Positions 43,860 through 53,656 of a DNA stretch of 64,000 nucleotides are shown in pieces. This stretch comes from Bacteroidia bacterium (GTDB lineage Bacteria > Bacteroidota > Bacteroidia > Cytophagales > Cyclobacteriaceae). Within the stretch, counting starts at the first letter, position 1; every line of letters starts with the position of its first letter. A program made the position numbers and the translations under genes. The notes under the pieces were generated by a model. That model worked only from the letters and a program-made list of their open reading frames with translations, did no database searches and was not told the origin of the DNA. The stretch lies in the NCBI GenBank assembly GCA_030432655.1, contig JAUILA010000014.1:62001-126000 (forward strand). The letters run 5' to 3'.

Positions 43860-46460
43860 ATGCGTATTATTACATCATATTTTTTCATTATTCGCACCTT
43901 TCTGCCGGCTGTTGTCCTGCTTCTGCTTGTCCAGTGGTTATCAGGCTGTTCTGCTGAACGCAAAAATCTGATCAGCAAAACTTACCACAACACCACCGCC
44001 CGGTACAATGCGTATTTCTATGCCAGGAATAGCATTGAGGAAATCAGGGAGATTAACTGGAACTCACATGAGAATAATTATAATAAGATTCTCCGGATTT
44101 ACCCTGAGCTTGATTCCGTCCTGGCAGAAACCTATAAGGAAGAGACAGAGGACGCTATTCAGAAAGCTTCAATTGCCATTGAAAGGCATAAAAACAGCAA
44201 GTGGGTCGATGATTCCTACGTCCTCGTCGGGCTGGCCCGTTATTACGACCTTGACTACAGGAATGCGATCGAAACGTTTAAGTTCGTTAACAAGAACGGG
44301 GAAGATGATGCAGCCCGCCATGAAGCTCTCGCGTATCTGATCCGTACATATACTGATGCGCTGGAATACCAGAACGCTGTTGTGGTTTCCGATTACCTGA
44401 AAAAGGAGGATATCGCCAAGTCAGAACAGAAAATAGTATACCTTAACCGTGCTTACATGTACCAGGTAGGTGGCGACATGGACAATATGCTGAAAAACCT
44501 GGTCGAGGCGGCCCCGCTTTTGAAGAAAAAAGACGGTAAAGGCAGGATCTATTTTATAATAGGCCAGATCTACGCCCAACTTGGGTTTGAGGCGGAAGCA
44601 TACAGCTATTACAAACGTTGTATCAGCAGCAATCCGGAATATGAACTTGATTTCATGGCTCGTCTTAACATGACCCAGGTGGCTGAAATCGATAAGGCCA
44701 GCGATGTTCGCGCGGCCCGTAAGGTGTTCAGTAAACTACTGAGGGACCGAAAGAACAAAGAGTTTAAAGATCGCATCTATTATGAGATGGGAGAATTTGA
44801 ATCCCGTCAGGGCAATACAGAACTTGCCATTGATAATTACAAGGAGTCCCTGCGGTATGGCATCAGCAACCGGCAGCGGGGAATGTCCTATTTACGGCTT
44901 GGCCAGATCTATTATGACAGCCTGAAAGAATACGAATTAGCACAGGCTTACTATGACAGTACCATTTCTGTCCTTCCGGAAGATGTGGACAATTATGATG
45001 ATATTCTTACACGTCAGCAAGTTTTGGCAGATTTTGTCGAACAGATCAATACCATTGCCCTGCAGGACAGCCTCTTATCACTAGCAGACAGGGACTCATC
45101 CGAGGTCCGTGAACAGTTTATGGCGATGCTACGGGAGGAAGCCCGGCTTGAGGAGGAACGTGCCCGTGAAATGGAAGAACGAATGGCTGCGAGGCGAACA
45201 AACTTCTCGCTGGCGAATAACGAGACAGGTTTCTCGGTTACAAGCTGGTACTTCGGAAATCCGTCCGCGGTTGCACAGGGTCAGGCAGAGTTCAGAAGAA
45301 TCTGGGGAGACCGGCCGCTGGAAGATCACTGGCGACGATCCAGCAAACAGGTGCTCCGTGATTACAATCAGCCGGGACTTACCGAGACAGAAGGTGTCGC
45401 GGATACCGACACGCCGGAAGCAACAGCCGATCCTGAAGCAGGATTACGTCAAAAGGCGCAGAGTATGATGATGGATATCCCTTACTCCGAAGAACAAAAA
45501 ATGGCCGCCCTGGTGAAGATTGAGAACGCCCTGTACCGCCTCGGTAATATATATAACTTTGAACTGGAGGAGGATAATAATGCGGCTGTGACCTTTGAAA
45601 GCCTTCTGGCGCGTTTCCCGCAATCCGAATATACTCCGGAAGTTCTGTATCAGCTTTACCTGATCTATGAACAAATCGCACCGGAGAAGAAGGATGGTGT
45701 CAGGGAAAGACTAACTACCGATTTCCGGAATACCCGGTACGCCAAGCTGATACTCAACCCAAATTATACCAAGGAAAATTCAGAGGCCAATGAAAAACTG
45801 AAACAGGCGTACAGCCAGGCATATTCCTACTACAAGAACGAAGAATATGGGATCGCTCTTGCTAAGGCAGACAGCGCCCTGGCCGCCTATCCTGAATCAA
45901 GCTACGCCCCAAAAGTAGCCCTGCTTAAAATTCTCATACACGGACGAAATGAGTCTAAAAATACATATGAAAACAGGCTTGAGGCATTTCTTGAACAGTA
46001 CCCGGATGTGGAGGAGGCGGATTTCGCAAGACAGCTGTTAAACGAATCGCAATCGTTCAGCCAGACACCCAAGGCCGAGGCTATCAGCTTCCTGAAAAAT
46101 TTACAGCAGGAACACTATTTTATTGCGTTGCTGGATACAAATAAAGAGGTGACAGATGGAATCAATGAAAACCTGGATTTGTTTAATAAACTGAATTATG
46201 CAGCCACCAATCTTGATATGAGTAACCTGATCCTGGAATCAGGTAGGACAGCAGTGCTTGTAGGTAAATTCAAAAATGGTGAGACTGCGTATGATTATTT
46301 GAAAAAAATTGAAAATAATCACGTTATAGACAGTGAAGGACAACGGGCAAATTTGATTAATTTTGTCATCGGGAAAGACAATTTTGATATATTGTATCAG
46401 ACCAAGGACCTTCAGTCGTATCTGAAATTTTTTAATAAAACCTACGGGGATGGGAGCTAA
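43860..46460 (+). CDS. porW: PorW/SprE-like TPR lipoprotein of the type IX secretion system
   Basis: About 866 residues from ATG 43860 (a GTG at 43821 is open but would spoil the signal). A lipoprotein signal ends in the lipobox WLSGC. The start of the mature part, NLISKTYHNTTARYNAYFYARN, is typical of SprE/PorW, followed by many TPR-like helical repeats over residues 80-400, a charged linker, and a second helical region with outer-membrane-assembly-like repeats. PorW links the type IX machinery at the outer membrane. Its last 11 bases overlap the PBP1A gene. The gldKLMN core lies 5 kb away on the other strand. Confidence 0.8.
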   Translation: MRIITSYFFIIRTFLPAVVLLLLVQWLSGCSAERKNLISKTYHNTTARYNAYFYARNSIEEIREINWNSHENNYNKILRIYPELDSVLAETYKEETEDAIQKASIAIERHKNSKWVDDSYVLVGLARYYDLDYRNAIETFKFVNKNGEDDAARHEALAYLIRTYTDALEYQNAVVVSDYLKKEDIAKSEQKIVYLNRAYMYQVGGDMDNMLKNLVEAAPLLKKKDGKGRIYFIIGQIYAQLGFEAEAYSYYKRCISSNPEYELDFMARLNMTQVAEIDKASDVRAARKVFSKLLRDRKNKEFKDRIYYEMGEFESRQGNTELAIDNYKESLRYGISNRQRGMSYLRLGQIYYDSLKEYELAQAYYDSTISVLPEDVDNYDDILTRQQVLADFVEQINTIALQDSLLSLADRDSSEVREQFMAMLREEARLEEERAREMEERMAARRTNFSLANNETGFSVTSWYFGNPSAVAQGQAEFRRIWGDRPLEDHWRRSSKQVLRDYNQPGLTETEGVADTDTPEATADPEAGLRQKAQSMMMDIPYSEEQKMAALVKIENALYRLGNIYNFELEEDNNAAVTFESLLARFPQSEYTPEVLYQLYLIYEQIAPEKKDGVRERLTTDFRNTRYAKLILNPNYTKENSEANEKLKQAYSQAYSYYKNEEYGIALAKADSALAAYPESSYAPKVALLKILIHGRNESKNTYENRLEAFLEQYPDVEEADFARQLLNESQSFSQTPKAEAISFLKNLQQEHYFIALLDTNKEVTDGINENLDLFNKLNYAATNLDMSNLILESGRTAVLVGKFKNGETAYDYLKKIENNHVIDSEGQRANLINFVIGKDNFDILYQTKDLQSYLKFFNKTYGDGS

Positions 46461-48762
46461 TAAGGAGCAGGACGCCGAAGAAAAGGCGCCAAAAAAATCG
46501 AATAGAATTTTTACAATACTTACAAGAGTGGTCTGGATCCTTTTTTTCTGTGCGATCCTGATATTGCCTCTGTACGTGTACACGGTTAGTATCGACTTGT
46601 TCGGTATGTATGGCGGGATGCCCAGCCTGAAGGCGCTTGAGAATCCGGAGAATGACCTGTCAAGCGAACTGATTTCTGCCGATGGCGAGACGCTGGGAAG
46701 ATACTTCCGGTATAATCGTTCTCAGATTACTTACGATGAACTTTCCCCTGAACTGGTGAATACACTTCTGTCCTCAGAAGACCATCGCTTTTATGATCAT
46801 CCGGGGATTGATTTCCGCGGGCTGATGCGGGCTGTAGTAGGTAAGCTTACTTTTAATTATGCGGGTGGCGGAAGTACCATAACTATGCAGCTGGCCGAAA
46901 ACCTCTTTAATACCATGACGGAGAATGAAGGGGCGCTGTATAATGTGGCTGGTTTGCGTGAGATCATTATCAAAACCAAGGAATGGATCATCGCAGTGCA
47001 GCTTGAGCAGAATTTTACCAAGCAGGAAATCATTGCCATGTATTTCAATACTGTTTCCTTCGGAAGTAACTCATTCGGGATCAAAACGGCAGCGGAAACG
47101 TATTTCAACAAGCAACCATCAGAATTGAACTACCAGGAATCTGCCGTGTTGGTGGGTCTGCTTCAGGGAACAACTACCTTTAATCCGGTGAGGAATTATG
47201 ATAATTCCCTGGCCAAGAGGAATCAGGTATTAGGCAAGATCGCGCGCCATGAACATATTACAGAGGCAGAAATGGATTCGCTGCGGGAGTTGCCAATTGA
47301 CCTGGAAAAATACAGCGTCGCTAATCAGAATAAAGGATTGGCTACCTATTTCAGGACGGTGATAACCCGCGATTTACTGGCCTGGTGCCGGGAGAATGAC
47401 CGGGACTTGTATGAAGACGGACTGAAAATTTACACGACCATTGACAGTCGTATGCAGGCCTATGCCGAAGAAGCGGTTGCCAGTCACATGGCTGAATTGC
47501 AGAAAGTATTTATCGATCATTTACAAGGCAGGGATCCGTGGATTGATGATGAATTCAAGGTGATCCCGAACTTTGCCGAAAGTCGTTTCAGACAAAGTGA
47601 ACATTACAGGCTGCTTGTGGAAAAATACGGACAGGATTCCGACAGTATAATGATCATAGCCAAACGACCGAGGGAAATGAAGGTCTTCAGCTGGGAAGGT
47701 GAAATAGACACCGTGATGAGTCCGCTTGATTCAGTAAAATATTACAAGCATTTTCTTCAGACCGGCATGATGTCAATGGATCCTCACACAGGACACATCA
47801 AAGCCTGGGTGGGTGGTATCAATCACAAGTTTTTCAAATATGATCACGTGCGTCAGGGAAAACGGCAGCCGGGATCAACCTTTAAACCGTTTGTGTATGG
47901 TGCTGCGATCGAATATGGCTATCCTCCATGCTACGAAGTAATTGACAGTTCGCCTGTATTTAAAGTACCCGACGGAACCTGGTCCCCTCCGAATTCCGAT
48001 GGTACTTACGGCACCGGGGAGAAAATGACGATCAGGCAGGGTATGGCCCGTTCCGTAAATACCATCACCGCCTACCTGATGCAACAGATCCAGCCGGAGA
48101 ATGTCGTGGAATTTGCGCATCGTGTGGGCATTGAAAGTAACCTGGATGCAGTTCCCTCGCTGTCACTGGGCGTCAGTGATGTATCGGTTTTTGAACTGGT
48201 CGGAGCTTACAGCACCTTTGCTAATCTCGGGCTTTATACCGAACCCTATTATATTACGCGGATCGAAGATAAAAACGGGAATATCCTGGAAAATTTTGTG
48301 CCAAAAACCCGGCAGGCCATGAGTGAACAGAATGCGTATAAAATGCTATACATGCTTCGTGGTGGTGTCGAAGAATCAGGCGGAACGTCCGTTGGATTGA
48401 GCTACGACCTCAAAGCAGACAATGAAATCGGGGGAAAAACCGGAACGACGAACAATGCATCTGACGGCTGGTATATTGGTGTTACCAAAGACCTCGTTAC
48501 CGGCACCTGGGTGGGCGGTGATGAACGTAGTATTCATTTCAGAAACTGGGCTTTAGGTCAGGGAGCAAAAACTGCCCGTCCGATCTTCGACCTCTATATG
48601 CAGAAGGTGTATGCGGATGACTCACTCAACTACGAAAAAGGCCCGTTCCCCCGGCCATCAGAAGGAATTGATGTTTCCCTGGATTGTTCAGACTACCAGG
48701 AGGAAGAATCGGATTCAGTGAGAACGGTCGAACCAGCCTGGGACCCGGACGCGATACAATAA
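46450..48762 (+). CDS. PBP1A-type bifunctional penicillin-binding protein
   Basis: 770 residues: a cytoplasmic N-tail, one span (near 30-50), a GT51 glycosyltransferase domain with the catalytic Glu in LLSSEDHRFYDHPGIDFRG and GGGSTITMQLAENLF, and a transpeptidase domain with the nucleophile Ser in QPGSTFKPFVYG, the SxN motif in ARSVNT and KTG in GGKTGTT. It makes and cross-links peptidoglycan. It overlaps porW by 11 bases and is followed by uvrC after one base, so the three are one transcription unit. Confidence 0.95.
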   Translation: MGANKEQDAEEKAPKKSNRIFTILTRVVWILFFCAILILPLYVYTVSIDLFGMYGGMPSLKALENPENDLSSELISADGETLGRYFRYNRSQITYDELSPELVNTLLSSEDHRFYDHPGIDFRGLMRAVVGKLTFNYAGGGSTITMQLAENLFNTMTENEGALYNVAGLREIIIKTKEWIIAVQLEQNFTKQEIIAMYFNTVSFGSNSFGIKTAAETYFNKQPSELNYQESAVLVGLLQGTTTFNPVRNYDNSLAKRNQVLGKIARHEHITEAEMDSLRELPIDLEKYSVANQNKGLATYFRTVITRDLLAWCRENDRDLYEDGLKIYTTIDSRMQAYAEEAVASHMAELQKVFIDHLQGRDPWIDDEFKVIPNFAESRFRQSEHYRLLVEKYGQDSDSIMIIAKRPREMKVFSWEGEIDTVMSPLDSVKYYKHFLQTGMMSMDPHTGHIKAWVGGINHKFFKYDHVRQGKRQPGSTFKPFVYGAAIEYGYPPCYEVIDSSPVFKVPDGTWSPPNSDGTYGTGEKMTIRQGMARSVNTITAYLMQQIQPENVVEFAHRVGIESNLDAVPSLSLGVSDVSVFELVGAYSTFANLGLYTEPYYITRIEDKNGNILENFVPKTRQAMSEQNAYKMLYMLRGGVEESGGTSVGLSYDLKADNEIGGKTGTTNNASDGWYIGVTKDLVTGTWVGGDERSIHFRNWALGQGAKTARPIFDLYMQKVYADDSLNYEKGPFPRPSEGIDVSLDCSDYQEEESDSVRTVEPAWDPDAIQ

Positions 48763-48763
48763 T

Positions 48764-50548
48764 ATGGAAGAACCCCGCTATCAGATTGATCAACGAAATC
48801 TGATACCCCATGATCCTGGTGTCTATAAGTTTTATGACGAATCAGGCACACTGGTGTATGTGGGGAAAGCCAAGAACCTGAGAAAAAGGGTAGGGAGTTA
48901 CTTTACCAAGTCCCATAATCTCAACCGGAAGACAAAACGCCTTATCCGTGAAACCAGGGAAATCTCCTTCACCATTGCCAACAGTGAGTTTGATGCGCTG
49001 TTACTGGAGAATAACCTGATCAAGACCCATCAGCCGAAGTACAATGTACTCCTGAAGGATGATAAGACTTTTCCATATATATGTATCCTGAACGAGCGGT
49101 TCCCAAGAATTATCAGTACCCGGAAATTTGATCCAACCAAAGGCGAATATTACGGGCCATTTTCAAGCGTGGTCGCCATGAAAAATGTGCTGGACCTTCT
49201 CCGGAAGTTATATACCATCAGGACGTGTAAACTGAATTTATCAGAAAAGAATATTGAATCCGGGAAATTCAAAGTATGCCTCGAGTATCATATCGGAAAT
49301 TGCCTGGGCCCCTGTGAAGGACTTCAAACGGAATCGCACTATAATGAGGAGATAGAACAGGCGAGAAACATTCTCAAAGGTCATCTGAGTATTGTAAGTA
49401 AATATTTCAGGGACAATATGATCGCCTCCGCTGAAAAGCTGGAATACGAAAGAGCACAGCGCTTTAAGGAAAAGCTGGAATTGCTGGAGAAATTTCAGGT
49501 CAGAAGTACGGTGGTTAACCCTAAACTTTCAGACATGGATGTCTTCACGATCACAAGCAATCCCAAGCTGGCCTTCGTTAATTATATGCAGGTTAAAAAC
49601 GGGGCGATCGTACTTGCAAGGACGGTTGAGATAAAGAAAAAACTCGAAGAAGCTGATGAGGATGTTCTTGGATTTGCTGTATTATCCCTGCGCGAGGAAC
49701 ATGATAGCAACAACCGGGAAATTTTAACCAATATCCCAATCCGTCTGCAGGAAGAACTGACCATTACAGTTCCAAAGATTGGAGACAAGAAAAAGCTCGT
49801 GTCGTTGTCTTTGAAAAACGCCCTTGAACTAAAACGGGATCGCACAACTACAGGCGAACCTAAAGAAAAACGAAACGAAGTACTGGAACACCTTCAAAAA
49901 GATCTAAGGCTTACAGAACTTCCGATACATATCGAATGCTTCGACAACAGTAATTTACAAGGTACAAATCCGGTAGCATCAATGGTTCATTTCAAGAACG
50001 GAAAACCGTTTAAGAATGAATACAGGCATTACAATATTAAAACGGTACAGGGCCCTGATGATTTTGCCTCCATGCGCGAAATAGTTTTCAGAAGGTATCG
50101 CAGGCTGCTGGAGGAAGAAAAGCCGCTACCTCAGCTGATAGTTATTGACGGCGGTAAAGGACAGCTCAGCAGCGCCTGTGAAGCGCTGAAAGAACTGGAC
50201 TTATACGGTAAAATACCCATTATAGGAATTGCAAAGCGTCTGGAAGAAATCTATTACCCGGAAGATTCATTGCCCCTGCACATCAGTAAGAAATCACCCT
50301 CATTAAAAGTTCTTCAGCATCTCCGGGACGAAGCACATCGGTTCGCCATCACCTTCCACCGTCAAAAAAGAAGCAAAGCTTCCTTTAACACCTCACTGGA
50401 GGATATCCCCGGAGTTGGCAAAGCTACCGCAGACAAATTACTGAAGGCATTTAAGTCGGTAAAGAAGATTAAGGAGGCCAGTGAAGAAGAGCTGGCAGCC
50501 TTTGTAGGAGATAAGAAGGCAGAGGTTATCAAAAAACATATTTCCTGA
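48764..50548 (+). CDS. uvrC: Excinuclease ABC subunit C
   Basis: 594 residues of the nucleotide-excision nuclease that makes both cuts beside a UvrB-bound lesion. The GIY-YIG domain is at the N-terminus (HDPGVYKFYDESGTLVYVGKA region), the UVR domain lies near residue 210 (LEYERAQRFKEKLELL), the RNase H-like C-terminal nuclease has ECFDNSNLQGTNPVASMV with its Asp, and a helix-hairpin-helix pair ends the protein (DIPGVGKATADKLL). It starts one base after the PBP stop. Its transcript runs into the repeat-rich region. Confidence 0.97.
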   Translation: MEEPRYQIDQRNLIPHDPGVYKFYDESGTLVYVGKAKNLRKRVGSYFTKSHNLNRKTKRLIRETREISFTIANSEFDALLLENNLIKTHQPKYNVLLKDDKTFPYICILNERFPRIISTRKFDPTKGEYYGPFSSVVAMKNVLDLLRKLYTIRTCKLNLSEKNIESGKFKVCLEYHIGNCLGPCEGLQTESHYNEEIEQARNILKGHLSIVSKYFRDNMIASAEKLEYERAQRFKEKLELLEKFQVRSTVVNPKLSDMDVFTITSNPKLAFVNYMQVKNGAIVLARTVEIKKKLEEADEDVLGFAVLSLREEHDSNNREILTNIPIRLQEELTITVPKIGDKKKLVSLSLKNALELKRDRTTTGEPKEKRNEVLEHLQKDLRLTELPIHIECFDNSNLQGTNPVASMVHFKNGKPFKNEYRHYNIKTVQGPDDFASMREIVFRRYRRLLEEEKPLPQLIVIDGGKGQLSSACEALKELDLYGKIPIIGIAKRLEEIYYPEDSLPLHISKKSPSLKVLQHLRDEAHRFAITFHRQKRSKASFNTSLEDIPGVGKATADKLLKAFKSVKKIKEASEEELAAFVGDKKAEVIKKHIS

Positions 50549-50562
50549 GTATTATTCTTCAT

Positions 50563-50639
50563 CCTGTCACCCCCGGCCCCAAACTTCAACCAGGGCTACA
50601 CCTCCCAAACGGGGGCCGGGGATCAAAGATTCCGGTTAG
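50563..50639. repeat. Direct repeat B, copy 1
   Basis: Starts CCTGTCACCCCCG and ends near CCGGTTA. It contains a perfect 10-bp inverted repeat CCCCGGCCCC/GGGGCCGGGG (50571-50580 and 50612-50621). Copy 2 begins 142 bases further on. Confidence 0.7.
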
Positions 50640-50704
50640 ATTAAAGTGTAGGTTTTCGTTGATGATACTTACATGCTTGATGGCCGCAGCTCCGACCATC
50701 AGTC

Positions 50705-50782
50705 CCTGTCACCCCCGTCCGCACACCTGAACGAGTACTTTTGCCTCCGGAGGGGGTCTGGGATCGGCAGATCCCCGGTAAA
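50705..50782. repeat. Direct repeat B, copy 2
   Basis: Shares CCTGTCACCCCCG at its start, a GGGGG block, GGGATC and CCGGTA near its end with copy 1, with the middle more diverged. The inverted repeat is weaker here. Confidence 0.65.
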
Positions 50783-50838
50783 CTGGAAGAGTACGATAGG
50801 AAAGTTGTCGTGGAGGTACGACCATTGCCAGACGATAC

Positions 50839-51024
50839 TAACACCCCCCTACGCCACCCTCAAGGGGGGATTCAGAGTCTCTTAGCTTCGACTTACACAC
50901 TCAAAACGCCAAACTCAAACTGTACATACGCCCCCCGAAAGGGGGGATTCAGTGCCTCTTATTCGACTTTCACACTCAACACGCCAAACTCAAACTGTAC
51001 ATGCGACCCCTCAAGGTGGGATTC
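50839..51024. repeat. Tandem palindromic repeat array (family A copies 2-4)
   Basis: Two full units of 77 and 75 bases plus the first third of another, starting at about 50851, 50928 and 51003. Each begins with a CCCC..GGGG palindrome and GGATTCA; the clearest is CCCCCC/GGGGGG with loop GAAA at 50931-50946. The remainder of the unit carries the near-constant ACGCCAAACTCAAACTGTACAT. The lead-in at 50839-50850 matches the copy at 41769-41782. Confidence 0.8.
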
Positions 51025-51030
51025 ACAATG

Positions 51031-51068
51031 AAACAAAAAAAATGGTCGCAGCAGAACTGCGACCATTT
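51031..51068 (-). terminator. Rho-independent terminator of the gld operon
   Basis: A 12-bp stem AAATGGTCGCAG/CTGCGACCATTT (51040-51051 and 51057-51068) with a 5-base loop, followed on the - strand by a T-rich run. It lies 28 bases after the gldN stop. Confidence 0.88.
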
Positions 51069-51095
51069 CGATTAGGAATGATGAGTTTTAAGAGA

Positions 51096-51998
51096 TCAAT
51101 ACTCCCAAAGATTGTGTTCTTTTTCCATGAGTTGCATTTCCCACCATTCAGAGGCCATGATGGCTTCCATACGGTTATCATACATATCCACAATCGGATC
51201 ATTGTCGGGATTTTCAAATTTGAACAATGACGCGCGGAATAATCTCAGAGTAAAAGCATCGGCGAAATTCTTATTTTCTGCACTATTGTATCGGTTCACC
51301 CATATTGCCGATTCAGGATGATCACGGAAAAGCTTATACAAATCCTTATACTTAAATACACCCAGGTTAAGTTCGAGTCCGTCCAGGGTATTTCCACCCG
51401 GAACTATCAGCTCGATTGACTGAATCTTGTGATAGAGCCGCGAACGACGCTTATCAAAGATCACATCTTCCATAACCCGTACCTTGCTGATCTGGCGCGG
51501 CAGGAACAGAGTTGCTTCTCCGTATCCGGGAGTTGCTTCCCAATCTTCAGGTGCCTCAGAAGGAACCGAAGTAATATCATCAAAGATCGCGGTATACACA
51601 GTTCCGTTATAAGTTACCCGGTCTCCTTCATAATATTCCCAGCCTGACTGCCATTGATCAACTTGCATTCCTTCCTCAAGAACCATTCGGTCCATGAAGT
51701 CCTGCTTACTGATTTTTGTAGTCAGTGAATCATTAGCGTATATATCAGACAGCTCGCCTGACTGTACCGCTTCAATGATAAACTTGGTTAACTCACCTCC
51801 CCTGGCGAAGAAGCCTTTGTTCTGCTTCTCGTTCAGGTCGATCGTTCTCCAGACCCTGCGCTTGAACAAATGCTCATAACGCGGAATCGGATCGATTGAA
51901 TTAGGGTTGTACTGATCCAGCTCACTCTGCTGTGCCACAACCGGCACGGCAAATAAAAGAGCTAATCCAAAAAATATTGATTTCTTAAAACTCATCAT
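51096..51998 (-). CDS. gldN: GldN/PorN, type IX secretion system component
   Basis: 300 residues with a Sec signal peptide (ending VPVVAQ) and the GldN segments YEHLFKRRVWRTIDLNEKQN and ITSVPSEAPEDW-like middle region, ending in NRMEAIMASEWWEMQLMEKEHNLWEY. In the type IX system GldN forms the periplasmic ring complex with the lipoprotein GldK. It follows gldM by 12 bases and is last in the cluster, before a strong terminator. Two adjacent ATGs (51998, 51995) are equally good starts. Confidence 0.95.
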   Translation of the reverse strand: MMSFKKSIFFGLALLFAVPVVAQQSELDQYNPNSIDPIPRYEHLFKRRVWRTIDLNEKQNKGFFARGGELTKFIIEAVQSGELSDIYANDSLTTKISKQDFMDRMVLEEGMQVDQWQSGWEYYEGDRVTYNGTVYTAIFDDITSVPSEAPEDWEATPGYGEATLFLPRQISKVRVMEDVIFDKRRSRLYHKIQSIELIVPGGNTLDGLELNLGVFKYKDLYKLFRDHPESAIWVNRYNSAENKNFADAFTLRLFRASLFKFENPDNDPIVDMYDNRMEAIMASEWWEMQLMEKEHNLWEY

Positions 51999-52010
51999 TA
52001 TTGAAAAAAC

Positions 52011-53600
52011 CTATTTAATCGGAATATTATATATCTCTTGCAAAGGTTTTGCCCGCTCGTTCTCTCCGGTGAATGTACGACGCAGTACGCGCTCAACATT
52101 AATGCTCAGTACGTCACCCGGACGGAACTGGCTTCTCCACTGACGGAGGTCAACATTTGAGCTTGTGAATTCCTGGGTACGAACAGCACGTCCGCTACGT
52201 CCAAGTTTCACAGTTACCTTTGTTACCCGGTAACGGGCATCTTTAGGTACTTCACGTGCAAAGTTTTCATCAGCTTCCGCGCTTACGGTGATGGTGCTCA
52301 ACTGAGCAGCATCGGCTCCGTCAGCAGGGATCTGACGACCACGTGAAGTGATCTGAATATTCGGCGGCGGAACTTTCTTTACATCGAATTCTTCGGTGCT
52401 CAGCAGACTTCCGTTATTGCTTACATTCAGTTTTACCTTTGAACGTCCGTTCGGAATCACAGTTACCAGACCTGTACGGCTGCCTTTTCTAACCGTCGCT
52501 TCTCTTGAAGAGAAAGAAGGATTATAGGCAGTTCCGAGGGCAGGTACCTGGATATCCAGTTCGTTACCACAGTTCTGGTACAGTGCCTGAAGGGCAGCTG
52601 ACCGAACCTGAACCACAGGCTTAACTACAAAATATTTGTGCTGAATCTTATAAGTAGAATCACTCAGTTCAATCTCAGCCTCGAATGTTTTCTCGGCCAG
52701 CAGGGTCTTGGAATCATAGTTTCCGGGAGTCGCGGTAAATTCAATTTTCCCAGCAGTAACCCCTGATTCATTTATCTTCTCAAGATCCTTACCGTTGTAC
52801 TTGAATACAGGATTTGACCCTGTAGCAGCAGCGGTAATGAACAGTTCAGCTTCAAACTTTGCACCGGCAGCAACCACGTTGGAAGTAGGGCGCACAAGAG
52901 GAACAATCTTATCGAATGTTACATCTTTAGCTCCAACCTTCTCAGCAATCTTACCGAGTGCATCAGATTCATATTCGAGCACCTGGGCCTGCAGCTGACT
53001 TATTGAAGCCAGTCCGGCAACCATCGGTGCATCTTCAAACGTCAATGTCAGGAAGTCCTTGGATTTGTGATCCGGGTTGTTCGCAAACATCGGCATATCT
53101 TTGGCATCAGGAGTAAGAGAGGCAAATTTCTCTCCGGTCAACTCTTCCAGTTGCTTGACGTAACTGTCAAGCTTCTTTTCAAGTTCTTTTCCTTTACCAT
53201 TTTCAGGTGCCAGCATGATTGTTGCCACCTTATCAACATCCTGCGCTCCTTTAAACGTTCCAGTCTCAGTGTCTTCACCACCGGTCTCCTGGATAATTTG
53301 TTCCTTAAGCGCATCCATTTCCTTGATCAGTTCATCTGTCGCAGTACGAACCTGCTGCGCCTCTTTCAAGGCTTTCATATCGTCCCCTCTGTTTCCTTTG
53401 TCCTGCACAGCTGCCTGAATCGCAGTAATCTGTCGGCTATTGGCGTTGGTAGTTTCACTCACAACACCCTCCAACGTTTCATTGAAGATCGTGAATTTGT
53501 CCAGTACTGCACTACTTACGTTCAGGGCAAGGAGTGCGGTCAGTACCAGGTACATCATCCCGATCATCTTTTGTCTGGGAGTTTCTTTATGACCAGCCAT
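52011..53600 (-). CDS. gldM: GldM/PorM, motor component of type IX secretion and gliding
   Basis: 529 residues. The N-terminal MAGHKETPRQKMIGMMYLVLTALLALNVS holds the single span and the conserved Arg9 that pairs with GldL; four periplasmic domains follow (about 36-225, 225-320, 320-410 and 415-529). GldM dimers carry the motion of the GldLM proton-driven motor across the periplasm to GldKN. The C-terminal domain contains the usual SRGRQIPADG... SSNVDLRQWRS segments. It lies 56 bases after gldL. Confidence 0.96.
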   Translation of the reverse strand: MAGHKETPRQKMIGMMYLVLTALLALNVSSAVLDKFTIFNETLEGVVSETTNANSRQITAIQAAVQDKGNRGDDMKALKEAQQVRTATDELIKEMDALKEQIIQETGGEDTETGTFKGAQDVDKVATIMLAPENGKGKELEKKLDSYVKQLEELTGEKFASLTPDAKDMPMFANNPDHKSKDFLTLTFEDAPMVAGLASISQLQAQVLEYESDALGKIAEKVGAKDVTFDKIVPLVRPTSNVVAAGAKFEAELFITAAATGSNPVFKYNGKDLEKINESGVTAGKIEFTATPGNYDSKTLLAEKTFEAEIELSDSTYKIQHKYFVVKPVVQVRSAALQALYQNCGNELDIQVPALGTAYNPSFSSREATVRKGSRTGLVTVIPNGRSKVKLNVSNNGSLLSTEEFDVKKVPPPNIQITSRGRQIPADGADAAQLSTITVSAEADENFAREVPKDARYRVTKVTVKLGRSGRAVRTQEFTSSNVDLRQWRSQFRPGDVLSINVERVLRRTFTGENERAKPLQEIYNIPIK

Positions 53601-53656
53601 ATTTAGCTTAGTTTATTTAAAAAATGATATTTTACTAAAAACGTTCAATCAGCTAT

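Larger units (their letters stand above)
50549..51095. other. Repeat-rich non-coding region between uvrC and gldN
   Basis: 547 bases with no supportable gene. It holds two imperfect direct repeats (50563-50639, 50705-50782), a tandem array of a palindromic repeat (50839-51024) and the terminator of the gld genes (51031-51068). Short open frames across it cross the repeats and have no family match. Confidence 0.8.

Noticed and set aside
50839-51024. Possible CRISPR array
   Set aside because: The unit is 75-77 bases with only two and a third copies; the conserved part is most of the unit rather than a 25-40 base repeat between unique spacers, and no cas gene is present.
50741-51031. A 96-residue + strand open frame in the repeat region
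   Set aside because: It translates the tandem repeats (repeating TLKTPNSNCTYAP-like blocks), has no start signal or family, and the DNA palindromes explain the sequence.
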